From the NCBI GenBank assembly GCA_018304425.1, contig JAGVWE010000006.1, positions 1 to 64,000 on the forward strand: a stretch of 64,000 nt of DNA. The letters run 5' to 3'. A program made the position numbers and the translations under genes. This DNA is from Candidatus Iainarchaeum sp. Its GTDB lineage: Archaea; Iainarchaeota; Iainarchaeia; Iainarchaeales; UBA10219. Below the pieces are notes generated by a model. That model saw nothing but the letters and a program-made list of their open reading frames with translations, was not told the origin of the DNA and did not search any database. This document shows, in pieces, positions 50,146 through 58,542 of the stretch. The first letter of the stretch is position 1, and the number at the start of each line of letters is the position of its first letter.

Positions 50146-51875
50146 TGAATCACGATTTCCACAAATGGTTGAAGGGTGTTGTCGTCAGCGTAATAATTTT
50201 TGCCATCAAAATCCAGTTTATAAACGGTTACCGGTCCCGCGTCAAATACTTTGTCAAAGTTGGGGTTGCGCAGATGTGAGTATTTTCGTTTAATCCAGTC
50301 AGTCGTTTGCCCAAAGTTTATAATATTTGCATTCTCTTCGCCTGCAACAATAACATGCCGTATGTCAAATGACTTGAGGTACGATATCGCTTCCTTGATG
50401 TTGCCCTTCCACACGCCGGTAAGTCTCCTAAAATTCTCGCCGTGGGGCGGATACAGGGAGGTTATTTCATCGGTTGCGACGGCATTGAAATCCTTTAAAT
50501 AGCCAGAGGAGTCACTTTCCAAAATGGTTTTGTACTCGGTCATTTTCGCTAAATCACTTGAATCCGAGACTTTAAAACCAATTATGTAAAGGTTTGAGGC
50601 AAAGACTGTTAAAAGGAAGACTGACACGATTAATTTTAAACCGAGCGAAAAATTAATGCCTTTAAACCATTCAACAATCGGCAACGAAAGCCTTCCTAGC
50701 CTGTAATCCCCTGAAAATTCTTTAAAGCCAAAGATAGCCAGAATGACGAGGGGCAAAATCAATTCGCTTTCAAAGCGATACATGAAAAAATCCAGGCCCA
50801 GAACGGCGTTCCTTGAAAGAAATGAAGCCGAGACAAACAAGGCGATGACAAAGAGCTCTGCGCTGGATGGCTTCCTTGACAATAATCCATGGAAATAGTA
50901 AAAAACAAAATAAAACCCGATTAAATAAACGATTCCGGGGAAGGTCCAGCTAACGGGGAAAACAAGCAGCAGTAGAGAGATACAGCCCAGCCAAAAAACG
51001 AGTTTTTGCTGAAAAGAACTTGTCCTCCCACTATGCAAATAAGCGTAAATGGCGTAAGTCAGTATTATGCTCGAAACAAAAACAATTAAACCGAGTTTTG
51101 ATGGATACATGGTCAGCGAAAGATTGTAGAGGCCGTAAATGGTAGTCGAATAATTAAAATAAGCGGGTAAAACCAAATCCATCAGGGTGCGAAAAGCATT
51201 AATTCCAACGAAGGCAAGCCCTAGCATGGCCGCCAAAAAAGTGAGTGGTCGCCTTTCAACCGCATGATGAGCTGCAAACACAACTAACAGAAAAATGAAC
51301 AGCGCAACAGTTGCAACAAGGAAAGTTATTTCGTGTGAAAACGCAATTAGGCCAAACAAGAACGAAGCAAAAAGCAAATACTTGAATTTAGGCTTAAGCT
51401 TTCTAATATCAGACGTGTCCAACGCGCCAAGAAATTTTGTGCACGCAAAAGTAAATCCTGCCATGAAAATACCTGCAAACATTTGCCTTAGTGCCACGGT
51501 TATGAGATTGAATTGGTATGCATTGAAAACGAATACGAAACTGGCGAGAACCGATAAAGCCACGCTCTTTGTTAGAAACCTTGCAAGGAAAAAGAATACA
51601 ACCAATCCAAAAATAAAGACCAGCTTGCTTGCTCGTATAGTGTTTAATGAATCAAGTCCAGTGATTTTCTGTAAAAAATTTGTGAACGCATTAAAGCCCA
51701 TTTGCAGCGAAGAATTTGGCTGAGCGCGCAATTGGTAAACATAATACGCTACGTCGTTAAGGGCGTATTCCTGCAAGGGCGTTGGTGCCGCCCTATAAAC
51801 AAAGGCACCTATAACTAAGGCCAGCAAGACCATGGCGAGAAAAGACCTTTTAAGCAATTTAACCCCTTCAATCAA
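50142..51875 (-). CDS. Polytopic membrane protein, GT-C-like
   Basis: A 577-aa protein with about twelve membrane helices and a C-terminal outside domain of about 130 residues (LESDSSGYLKDFNAVATDE, FDIRHVIVAGEENAN). The first outside loop has ALNDVAYYVYQLRAQ, an acidic-aromatic motif like those of GT-C enzymes, and the architecture resembles the proteins at 28044 and 46192, but sequence similarity is weak. It could be a divergent GT-C transferase or a polymerase-like protein. Start TTG 51875; first gene of the run ending at 38037, with a box A near 51890. Confidence 0.72.
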   Translation of the reverse strand: MIEGVKLLKRSFLAMVLLALVIGAFVYRAAPTPLQEYALNDVAYYVYQLRAQPNSSLQMGFNAFTNFLQKITGLDSLNTIRASKLVFIFGLVVFFFLARFLTKSVALSVLASFVFVFNAYQFNLITVALRQMFAGIFMAGFTFACTKFLGALDTSDIRKLKPKFKYLLFASFLFGLIAFSHEITFLVATVALFIFLLVVFAAHHAVERRPLTFLAAMLGLAFVGINAFRTLMDLVLPAYFNYSTTIYGLYNLSLTMYPSKLGLIVFVSSIILTYAIYAYLHSGRTSSFQQKLVFWLGCISLLLLVFPVSWTFPGIVYLIGFYFVFYYFHGLLSRKPSSAELFVIALFVSASFLSRNAVLGLDFFMYRFESELILPLVILAIFGFKEFSGDYRLGRLSLPIVEWFKGINFSLGLKLIVSVFLLTVFASNLYIIGFKVSDSSDLAKMTEYKTILESDSSGYLKDFNAVATDEITSLYPPHGENFRRLTGVWKGNIKEAISYLKSFDIRHVIVAGEENANIINFGQTTDWIKRKYSHLRNPNFDKVFDAGPVTVYKLDFDGKNYYADDNTLQPFVEIVIQ

Positions 51876-51888
51876 TTAGAATGCAGTG

Positions 51889-51932
51889 AATTTATTAATT
51901 GCTTTTCGACGGGAAGCCGTGCGATTTTAAAC
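51889..51932. promoter_or_regulatory. Divergent promoter region
   Basis: On the minus strand a TTAATAAATT element (about 51889-51898) sits about 14-24 nt before TTG 51875. On the plus strand TTTTAAAC (51925-51932) lies 53 nt before ATG 51986. The 110-nt gap holds no other feature I can see. Confidence 0.4.
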
Positions 51933-51985
51933 TTTGTTGCTCAAGGGCATTAAAAAGGCTAACGCCCAAGTCATTCAATGATAGC

Positions 51986-53098
51986 ATGAAGTTCGTGCTC
52001 GTAATTCCAAATTATTTTCCTGCCGTATTCGGGGCAGAAAAGGCACTGCAAGAAACCTGCGAGTATTTGGCAAAAAAACACGAGGTTCACGTCATTACGC
52101 GGCAATTCGATGGAACGCCTGCGGAAGCCGAAATGAATGGCGTGAAAATCCATCGCGTGTTTCCCTGCATCGGTTTCCAAACAATCAACCACCGATTTTA
52201 TGCTGCGTTGTTTTTTCCAAGTGCTTGGCTGAAATTGTTTAAATTGGGAAAAGATGCAATGATACTGAGCCAGGGATTCAGCGCCAACTTGGCGGGGTCC
52301 GTTTACTCACGAGTGAGTGGCCAGCCACTCATTATTTTTTTCCAAGGTGGCGACATGGGAGATTATACCGAGCACGCCATTCCGTTCAGCGATATTTTGA
52401 TGGGGTTCATTGTGCGTTCCGCAAGGAAGGCAGTTTGCGTAAGCAATTATGTGGCAAAAAGGGTTTCGATTTTCCGGCCAAGGGCTTGCGTCATTGTGCC
52501 AAACGGCGTGGATCTACACAAATTCACGCCAACCAAGCAGAAGGACGGCAAGCCACGGGTGCTTTTGAGTGTCTCGAGGCTCACCCCCAAAAATGGCTTG
52601 GACTTGGTCATCCAGGCATTGCCCCTTGTTAGGGACATCGATTTTTGGGTGGTGGGCGAAGGAGATCAAAGAGGAGCACTTGAAGGCTTGGCAAAAAAAC
52701 TGGGAGTCGCTGAGCGAGTACGGTTTCTTGGCTATGTCCCGCATGACCGGCTAAATGAGTATCTACATAAAGCCCATGCCTTTATTAGAGTGTCTAGGGA
52801 CGAAGGATTCGGGATTGCTTATTTGGAGGCAATGGCGGCTGGGATTCCCATCATTTCAACTGGAGTCGGTGGGATAGCGGAGTTTGCGGTGTACGAGAAA
52901 TGCGCGTTTGAGCCGGAAAGCATTGCAAACGCAATCCAGCAAGTTGTTGGTAATACAACCGTTTCAGAAAGGTTGGCAAGAGAAGGGCTGCAGAAAGCCA
53001 AAGAATTCGCGCAAGAAGAGATCTGCAAAAAAATTGAAGCAGAACTACTCGAGGTGAGGGATTGGGGGAAAGAAAGGCAAATTCTGTTGAGCCATTAA
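51986..53098 (+). CDS. GT4 glycosyltransferase
   Basis: A 370-aa GT-B enzyme: VIPNYFPAVFGAEKALQET, FQGGDMGDYTEHA, VPNGVDLHKFTP, then LSVSRLTPKNGLDLVIQAL and VSRDEGFGIAYLEAMAAGIPIIS with the E-x7-E pair. ATG 51986 begins directly at the first beta strand. The 3' end overlaps a methyltransferase gene by 37 nt. Confidence 0.9.
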   Translation: MKFVLVIPNYFPAVFGAEKALQETCEYLAKKHEVHVITRQFDGTPAEAEMNGVKIHRVFPCIGFQTINHRFYAALFFPSAWLKLFKLGKDAMILSQGFSANLAGSVYSRVSGQPLIIFFQGGDMGDYTEHAIPFSDILMGFIVRSARKAVCVSNYVAKRVSIFRPRACVIVPNGVDLHKFTPTKQKDGKPRVLLSVSRLTPKNGLDLVIQALPLVRDIDFWVVGEGDQRGALEGLAKKLGVAERVRFLGYVPHDRLNEYLHKAHAFIRVSRDEGFGIAYLEAMAAGIPIISTGVGGIAEFAVYEKCAFEPESIANAIQQVVGNTTVSERLAREGLQKAKEFAQEEICKKIEAELLEVRDWGKERQILLSH

Positions 53099-53814
53099 CC
53101 ACTGGAAACTTGGCAAAATTGTATTGCTTAAATTGGATGGAACAATACATCCGCAAAAACGGGGGAAAAGCAACGATTCTAGACTTAGGCTGTGGGGAAG
53201 CCCTCAACTTTGCCCGGTTGTTGAGCACCTGTCCTCGGATTAGGTACGTTGGAATTGAACCATCAGAAGAGTCGTGCCGCAAAGCACGACACAACCTGCA
53301 AGGCCTCCCTACAACCATAATCCACGCAAACGCGTATACTGCTTATGAACAACTGAAGGAAAAATTTGATTTGGTGGTGTCTTTCAGCACCTTTGAACAC
53401 GTGTATCGACGCCTCAGTTACCTTGAAGCCGCCAAACACTGCCTAAAGGAAGATGGCTATTTCCTGATAAACTATGATGCAGGTCATTTCCTGCAAGGCA
53501 AGGAATGGCTCAAAAACATGGTGGGCCCTCTGCTTGCTAACCTTGGCATCGAACGTTATTTCCAAGCCTTCATCAGGGAGGAGGAGTTCCTTGCACTAGT
53601 CAAAAAAGCAGGGTTTGAAGTGATGGAAGCAAAATCCTTTAACACGCGGTTGAAGGAGGTCTATAAAATCATTCCGGCTTCCAAACAACCCGCTTTCATG
53701 GAAAAGTGGCTCGAATTCGAGGTATGGCTGAACAGCCTAGGAATCGGCTATAATGACGGTATGGCTCCGGTTTTTGGGACACGTAACTTTATACTCAAAC
53801 ACAAAAGCCGCTAA
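53062..53814 (+). CDS. SAM-dependent methyltransferase
   Basis: A 250-aa class I methyltransferase: TILDLGCGEALNFARLL (motif I), VGIEPSEESCRKAR (motif II), FDLVVSFSTFEHVYR (motif IV), KEDGYFLINYD. The start is TTG 53062 inside the GT4 gene; the nearest ATG (53137) would drop the N-terminal helix. Paired with GT4, it may methylate the sugar being transferred. Confidence 0.8.
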   Translation: MGERKANSVEPLTTGNLAKLYCLNWMEQYIRKNGGKATILDLGCGEALNFARLLSTCPRIRYVGIEPSEESCRKARHNLQGLPTTIIHANAYTAYEQLKEKFDLVVSFSTFEHVYRRLSYLEAAKHCLKEDGYFLINYDAGHFLQGKEWLKNMVGPLLANLGIERYFQAFIREEEFLALVKKAGFEVMEAKSFNTRLKEVYKIIPASKQPAFMEKWLEFEVWLNSLGIGYNDGMAPVFGTRNFILKHKSR

Positions 53815-53915
53815 TGCATACACTTATGTAACCCCTCTGCGTGTTTGCCGCCCCATCATGGCCAGAATGTAAGGGGGGTAAAGTCGAATAGGTCTCTAAG
53901 CCGGGGCATAGGGCG

Positions 53916-55403
53916 TCAATGAGCCACCCGCTTATTTTTCTTGAGACTCGTAGACAAGAAGAAACCAGCAACAAACCCGGCGAGCCCAAGATAGTTATAA
54001 ATGATTTGATTGGGAGCATGGACAGGGGAAACTTCCACTCGTTTCGCTATTTCCTCGGTTGTCGCCGCGTTGTTTGCCTCGAATTGGGAAAATTGCGAAA
54101 CGCGGGTATCATGCGAAAGGAAGGCATCTAGGTTTGCTGATTGGGTGTAGGCATAAAGCATCTTGTCCGCATGAAAGGCTCCCACTAGGGCAAACCAACC
54201 GACAAGGAGGAATAAGGAAAGGGAAATGGCTGGCCCTGAAATAAAAGACGGAGCCTTTACAACTAAGGCAAAGGCAACGTACAGCAAGAGGAGCAAAGAG
54301 TTAAACAATAAATATTTCGGAAAAAGCTGGTAGAGAGCAAAATCAAGAAGCACTGCAAACAGCAATAAAAACAGCCATTTATGGCGGCTATTGTTTGCCA
54401 GGTTATAGAAGGTGTTAACGCCGCTGCCAAGCATTAAAACAAATAATGGGATAGTAGGGGTAATATAGCGAACTAAGTCGAAATGGTCTATCGAAAATTT
54501 AGAAACAATAACCCAATACAGGGTGACCAGCACGATTGACAATGAAAACATAGGAGACTTTCTTGATTGCCCCCACCCCAAGAGCGCGAGCAAAAACAGG
54601 AAAGAGGAATTGAACAAAAAAACGGCCAGAAACCCGACAAATGCAAAAGCGTTGTAAAAAATATCACGGTGGGTGTAGATGGGGTGTGCATCCGTCAGGT
54701 AAACGTCTGAACGGTTCGGCACGATGAATTGGCTCCAATAAAAATGGATAAACACAGCGATGAGCACGAAAATAACAAGGTAACCAAGGAGGGCATGTAT
54801 GCTAAAGGGAAATCCGCTGTTCCTTTTGCGCAGTTCAATTACGGAGTAGAGAAGCAGAATGCCTCCAATTAGGAGGTTCTCTGGACGGGTGAACATGAAA
54901 GCGCCGACCAATACGGCAAAAATGGGGAATTGGCGGGGGCTCTCAAGAACCTTTTGATGAAACAACAGAACGGCAACAAAAAGGCTTAAATTCACTGCCA
55001 AGGACAGCGGTGCATTGAGCCAGGGAGGAACGAGCAACAAAAGGACGACCACTGAAAAAAAGGCAAACAAATCATCTTTTAAGAAGCGCAAGGCAAGCGC
55101 GAAAAAGGCAAAAAATAACAGGATAGCTGAGAAAATAATAGGCACATGCAGGGAAAGAATGGTATCGCCAAAAAAGACTGTTGACATGGCAATGAGAATG
55201 GGGTAGAGGGGTGAATCCCATTGGTACGCAAGCCCTCTTTGAACAGGTGCATATTCACCCTGCAAAAAACCAACCGCGGCCGATCTATAACGAAAGGAAT
55301 CATCCAACATTATAGGCCTGTCAAGCCAAATACGCCCCAGCACGAGCAGACCCAGAATAATCAAGTAGAATAGCCTGTGCTGACCCCCCTCACCAAGCCC
55401 CAT
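53916..55403 (-). CDS. Polytopic membrane protein, GT-C-like
   Basis: A 495-aa protein with about twelve membrane helices. The first outside loop is RPIMLDDSFRYRSAAVGFL, a DD motif in the place of the catalytic Asp of GT-C enzymes, followed by YQWDSPLYPILIAM, comparable to the PPLYF blocks of the other GT-C proteins here. It stands alone on the minus strand, with a box A (ATTTTAAG on the minus strand, about 55424-55431) for a leaderless ATG at 55403. Confidence 0.77.
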   Translation of the reverse strand: MGLGEGGQHRLFYLIILGLLVLGRIWLDRPIMLDDSFRYRSAAVGFLQGEYAPVQRGLAYQWDSPLYPILIAMSTVFFGDTILSLHVPIIFSAILLFFAFFALALRFLKDDLFAFFSVVVLLLLVPPWLNAPLSLAVNLSLFVAVLLFHQKVLESPRQFPIFAVLVGAFMFTRPENLLIGGILLLYSVIELRKRNSGFPFSIHALLGYLVIFVLIAVFIHFYWSQFIVPNRSDVYLTDAHPIYTHRDIFYNAFAFVGFLAVFLFNSSFLFLLALLGWGQSRKSPMFSLSIVLVTLYWVIVSKFSIDHFDLVRYITPTIPLFVLMLGSGVNTFYNLANNSRHKWLFLLLFAVLLDFALYQLFPKYLLFNSLLLLLYVAFALVVKAPSFISGPAISLSLFLLVGWFALVGAFHADKMLYAYTQSANLDAFLSHDTRVSQFSQFEANNAATTEEIAKRVEVSPVHAPNQIIYNYLGLAGFVAGFFLSTSLKKNKRVAH

Positions 55404-55423
55404 TATAGTATTGCGGGCTGAAC

Positions 55424-55484
55424 GCTTAAAATGCTATCCGTAAGTCAGTTTATAGCTTTATAACCCCCTATAAAAATTTAAAAT
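55424..55484. promoter_or_regulatory. Divergent promoters of the GT-C and SGNH genes
   Basis: On the minus strand ATTTTAAGC (about 55424-55432) lies about 21 nt before ATG 55403. On the plus strand AATTTAAAAT (about 55474-55483) lies about 20 nt before ATG 55502 and 26 nt before ATG 55508. Two further TATA-like runs (TTTATAG, CTATAAAA) lie between. Confidence 0.45.
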
Positions 55485-55501
55485 GGTGGCTGCGGAGTAG
55501 T

Positions 55502-56668
55502 ATGCTAATGAACCGAGAACTGAAAATAGGCCTCATGATTTCCATTGCAACAATCTTGCTTTTCTTCTTGGCATTGGAAATCGTTCTCCGAATCGTTTAT
55601 CCGGATAACCCGGAAATGTTATGGCAACCAGACCAGGAATTATGGATCGTGCATGCCCCCAATTTTACAACAACGATTAAAGCTCCCTATGGAGAAACAA
55701 GAGTTACCACGAATTCATTTGGCATGCGGGACAAGGAAATCATGCCCAAACAGCTTGGGCAGTATAGAATCCTGGTGGTGGGGGATAGTATAACGTTTGG
55801 GCTTGGAATAGCGTTGGATGAAACCTATCCAAGGGTGTTGGAAAGGAAACTCAAGGCGGCCCTTCCGACGAAAAACATCGAGGTGTTGAATTTTGGCATA
55901 CCTGCCTACGGCACGGACAGGGAACTTATCTACCTAAAATACCACATTGACAGAATACAGCCCGATTTGATTGTGCTTGGATTTTACGTGGCTAATGATA
56001 TATCCGACAATCTTGCCGGGCAGCGGTTCCGCGTGGAGGGGGGCAGACTCATCAAAAACACTGAATACCTTGACAACAAAATCGAATTGAGAAGGGCGAG
56101 CTATCAACTGAAGAAAACCTTCTATTCGTACGCATGGCTCTCTGATAGGCTGTATTTCCTAATCCGAGTCATTAACGAGTGGATTAACCTGCATGTTCCG
56201 GTGCGGCTGGACGAGAGCATATTCAGATACGAACTGCTGCTAAAGGACACCCCACCTCGAATCTTGGAGGGGTGGAAGCTCACTGCTGCGTTGGTCGGTG
56301 AAATGGCTTCCACAGCCAAGGCCCATGGCGCTGAATTCATGATGCTGATTATCCCGGACGATATACAATACGATCGAAGAAAGTGGGAGCAGATGAAGGC
56401 GGTGGCCAACCTCCGCGATGCGGATGTTGATTTGAATAAATCGGTTGAAGAGGCATTAGCTATGTGCACCCGATTGGAGGTGAATTGTATCAATCTGCTT
56501 CCAAGGTTTAAGGAGGAACGCGAGCCTCTTACGTGGGAGAATGATCCACATGCAAACGTCAGAGGCCATGAAGTTATGGCAGACGGGCTTGCCAAACATT
56601 TAATTGAATTGGGAATACTGGAAATCAGCATAGCTCCTTCAACGACCGAACAACAGTACAAATCGTAA
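55502..56668 (+). CDS. Membrane-anchored SGNH/GDSL hydrolase
   Basis: A 388-aa protein with an N-terminal membrane helix (GLMISIATILLFFLALEIVL) and an outside SGNH-hydrolase domain: VVGDSITFGLGIALDETYP with the nucleophile Ser, GIPAYGTDREL, YVANDISDN for the Asn block, and NDPHANVRGHEVMADGL with the catalytic Asp and His. Such proteins add or remove acetyl groups on exported glycans. ATG 55508 may be the actual start of a leaderless mRNA. The 3' end overlaps a convergent GT2 gene by 30 nt. Confidence 0.85.
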   Translation: MLMNRELKIGLMISIATILLFFLALEIVLRIVYPDNPEMLWQPDQELWIVHAPNFTTTIKAPYGETRVTTNSFGMRDKEIMPKQLGQYRILVVGDSITFGLGIALDETYPRVLERKLKAALPTKNIEVLNFGIPAYGTDRELIYLKYHIDRIQPDLIVLGFYVANDISDNLAGQRFRVEGGRLIKNTEYLDNKIELRRASYQLKKTFYSYAWLSDRLYFLIRVINEWINLHVPVRLDESIFRYELLLKDTPPRILEGWKLTAALVGEMASTAKAHGAEFMMLIIPDDIQYDRRKWEQMKAVANLRDADVDLNKSVEEALAMCTRLEVNCINLLPRFKEEREPLTWENDPHANVRGHEVMADGLAKHLIELGILEISIAPSTTEQQYKS

Positions 56669-57322
56669 ACTTCTCCAACCATCCCTGATGGTTCGCAGCT
56701 TGGAAGGAGCTCGGCGTGGATAATAAGGGGTTGGAATCTCTGTCTCTTTTAGGCCGAGCCTTGCAGCCCGAATGCAAAGTTCCAAGGCAAACTCCATACC
56801 TTTGGCCCTTGGATTCATCCTCTCAAAGGCATCCCTTGTAAAAGCCCTTAAACCACAGTAACTATCGTTTGCCTTTGAACCGGACATCAACTTTACCATC
56901 AGGGACAGCAAGGGGTTTCCGATGGCCTGGTGGAGGAAGGGCATTGCGTTCGGCTTAATGCCCCCCTTGAAACGATTACCGACTACATAGTCATAGCCGC
57001 TCTCAAGGGCTCTCACAAACTTCGGCAAATCGTTTACCTCATAGGTTCCATCACTGTCAACCATGACAATGAATCTGCCAGAGGAGGCCTGTATGGCTGA
57101 AAGGTAGGCATTGCCATAGCCGAGACCGTCAACCCCAACAACCCTTGCCCCAAGCTTCCCGGCAATTTCTGGGGAACCATCGGTCGAGCCGCAGTCACCC
57201 ACAACAACCTCGCCTTTAAGATGGTGGCTCCGAAATACCTTCCAAGCAGTCTCAATACATTTACCAATCGTTGCCGCCTCATTGAGGCAGGGAAGGATTA
57301 GGGAGACCGTAGGCGTGGGCAT
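56639..57322 (-). CDS. DPM1-type GT2 glycosyltransferase without membrane tail
   Basis: A 227-aa enzyme: LILPCLNEAATIGKCIE, GDCGSTDGSPEIA, VDSDGTYEVNDLPKFV (DxD) and GNRFKGGIKPNAMPFLHQAIGNPLLS. It matches the first 230 residues of the enzyme at 58543 closely, but stops at RFVLLFGR, exactly where that protein continues with FSPDYLFVLPG into four membrane helices. The C terminus lies over the end of the convergent SGNH gene. It may be catalytic-only or a copy truncated at the island edge. A box A (57344-57351) gives a leaderless mRNA. Confidence 0.83.
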   Translation of the reverse strand: MPTPTVSLILPCLNEAATIGKCIETAWKVFRSHHLKGEVVVGDCGSTDGSPEIAGKLGARVVGVDGLGYGNAYLSAIQASSGRFIVMVDSDGTYEVNDLPKFVRALESGYDYVVGNRFKGGIKPNAMPFLHQAIGNPLLSLMVKLMSGSKANDSYCGLRAFTRDAFERMNPRAKGMEFALELCIRAARLGLKETEIPTPYYPRRAPSKLRTIRDGWRSLRFVLLFGR

Positions 57323-57343
57323 ACCTGTATTTGGATGACTAAA

Positions 57344-57351
57344 CCTTAAAA
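57344..57351 (-). promoter_or_regulatory. Box A of the short DPM1-type gene
   Basis: TTTTAAGG read on the minus strand, 21 nt before ATG 57322. Confidence 0.45.
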
Positions 57352-57402
57352 GATGGGGTGTCAGAATCCAGTATCCATTACATGGTGAGTGGCAAAGGCG
57401 AA

Positions 57403-58536
57403 TTAGCCATTCACCATTTCAATCATCTGCTGAATGTGGTGTAACCAATCCAATTTTCCTTCGATACATTTTCTTGCATTCAAGGAAAGCCGCGATAGCA
57501 GAGGCCTGTCGGCCTGCAGCAACCGCGCTTTTTCAACAATAGCTTGAACATCTGGTTTAACGAGGAAACCGTTCACTTCATTCTGAATTATTTCTCTTTG
57601 GCCACCGGCATCCGTGGCAATGACTGGCAACCCGCTTGACAAGGCCTCAAGAACCGCCAAGGGAAACCCTTCCCCGCTCCGCGAAGGCAAGACAAACAAG
57701 TCCGCTGCCTGATAATGGGCTGGCAATTGCTCGTCGGAAACAAACCCCAGCACACGAAAGTTCGGCAAACCACTGGCGGCTGCAAGGATTTTGGCTTTGT
57801 CGGGGCCGTTTCCCGCCACCAAGAAAAGCAAGTCCTCCCTGTCTTTCAGTTGCCTGGCGGCCCCCAAAAGAAAGTCAATTCCGTTCTTGAAGGAAAGCGT
57901 GCGCACGGTGAAAACAACGAACTTGTCCAATGGAATGCCCAGGGTTTTCCGCACTGTCGCCTTGTCTTTGGCGGGAGCGAATTTCTGCAGGTCCACGCCA
58001 TTGTAAAGAACGACTGTACGCGCCGCCGGACACACGGTTTTCACATAGGTCTCGGTTGCCTTGCTCACACACACCACTTTCTTGGCGGCCGAAAGGCTGT
58101 AACGGCCAACCAGCCAGTCGTTCAGGCGTTCCAGCCAGTTGAGTGGAAAAGGATACTCAATGAAGGTGTTGTGCTGCACGAGGAAGAAAGGCTTTCCGGC
58201 TTTTCTTGCGGCACGGGCGGCAAGAAAGGAGGAAAGATAGGGGTGTCCATGCGCCAAGACCACGTCGGCCCACCGGGTTTTCTCGGCGAGAATGTATGGG
58301 AGGCGGGGATGGAAGAAAATGTAGGCCGGTCCAAAACCCCACAATGGATTGAAGCAGGGCACGCGCGTAACGTGAAAGCTCTCCATTCCTTCCTCAGGAA
58401 GGACATTGTCGCGGTTGGAAGTTACCACGCACACCCCGTGGCCTTGCCCAGCAAGGCCCTTGGCTTGCTCATAGGCCACTCGTTCAATGCCACCGGGATG
58501 GGGCGGAAACGAATGCGTGACGATGAGTATGTTCAT
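57403..58536 (-). CDS. GT4 glycosyltransferase
   Basis: A 377-aa GT-B enzyme: THSFPPHPGGIERVAYEQ, AHGHPYLSSFLAARA, LYNGVDLQKFAPA, then TVRTLSFKNGIDFLLGA and PSRSGEGFPLAVLEALSSGLPVIAT with the E-x7-E pair. GC-rich codon use resumes from here. It follows the GT2 gene at 58543 by 6 nt and closes a three-gene operon headed by the GalE-like gene. Confidence 0.9.
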   Translation of the reverse strand: MNILIVTHSFPPHPGGIERVAYEQAKGLAGQGHGVCVVTSNRDNVLPEEGMESFHVTRVPCFNPLWGFGPAYIFFHPRLPYILAEKTRWADVVLAHGHPYLSSFLAARAARKAGKPFFLVQHNTFIEYPFPLNWLERLNDWLVGRYSLSAAKKVVCVSKATETYVKTVCPAARTVVLYNGVDLQKFAPAKDKATVRKTLGIPLDKFVVFTVRTLSFKNGIDFLLGAARQLKDREDLLFLVAGNGPDKAKILAAASGLPNFRVLGFVSDEQLPAHYQAADLFVLPSRSGEGFPLAVLEALSSGLPVIATDAGGQREIIQNEVNGFLVKPDVQAIVEKARLLQADRPLLSRLSLNARKCIEGKLDWLHHIQQMIEMVNG

Positions 58537-58542
58537 GCCAAT

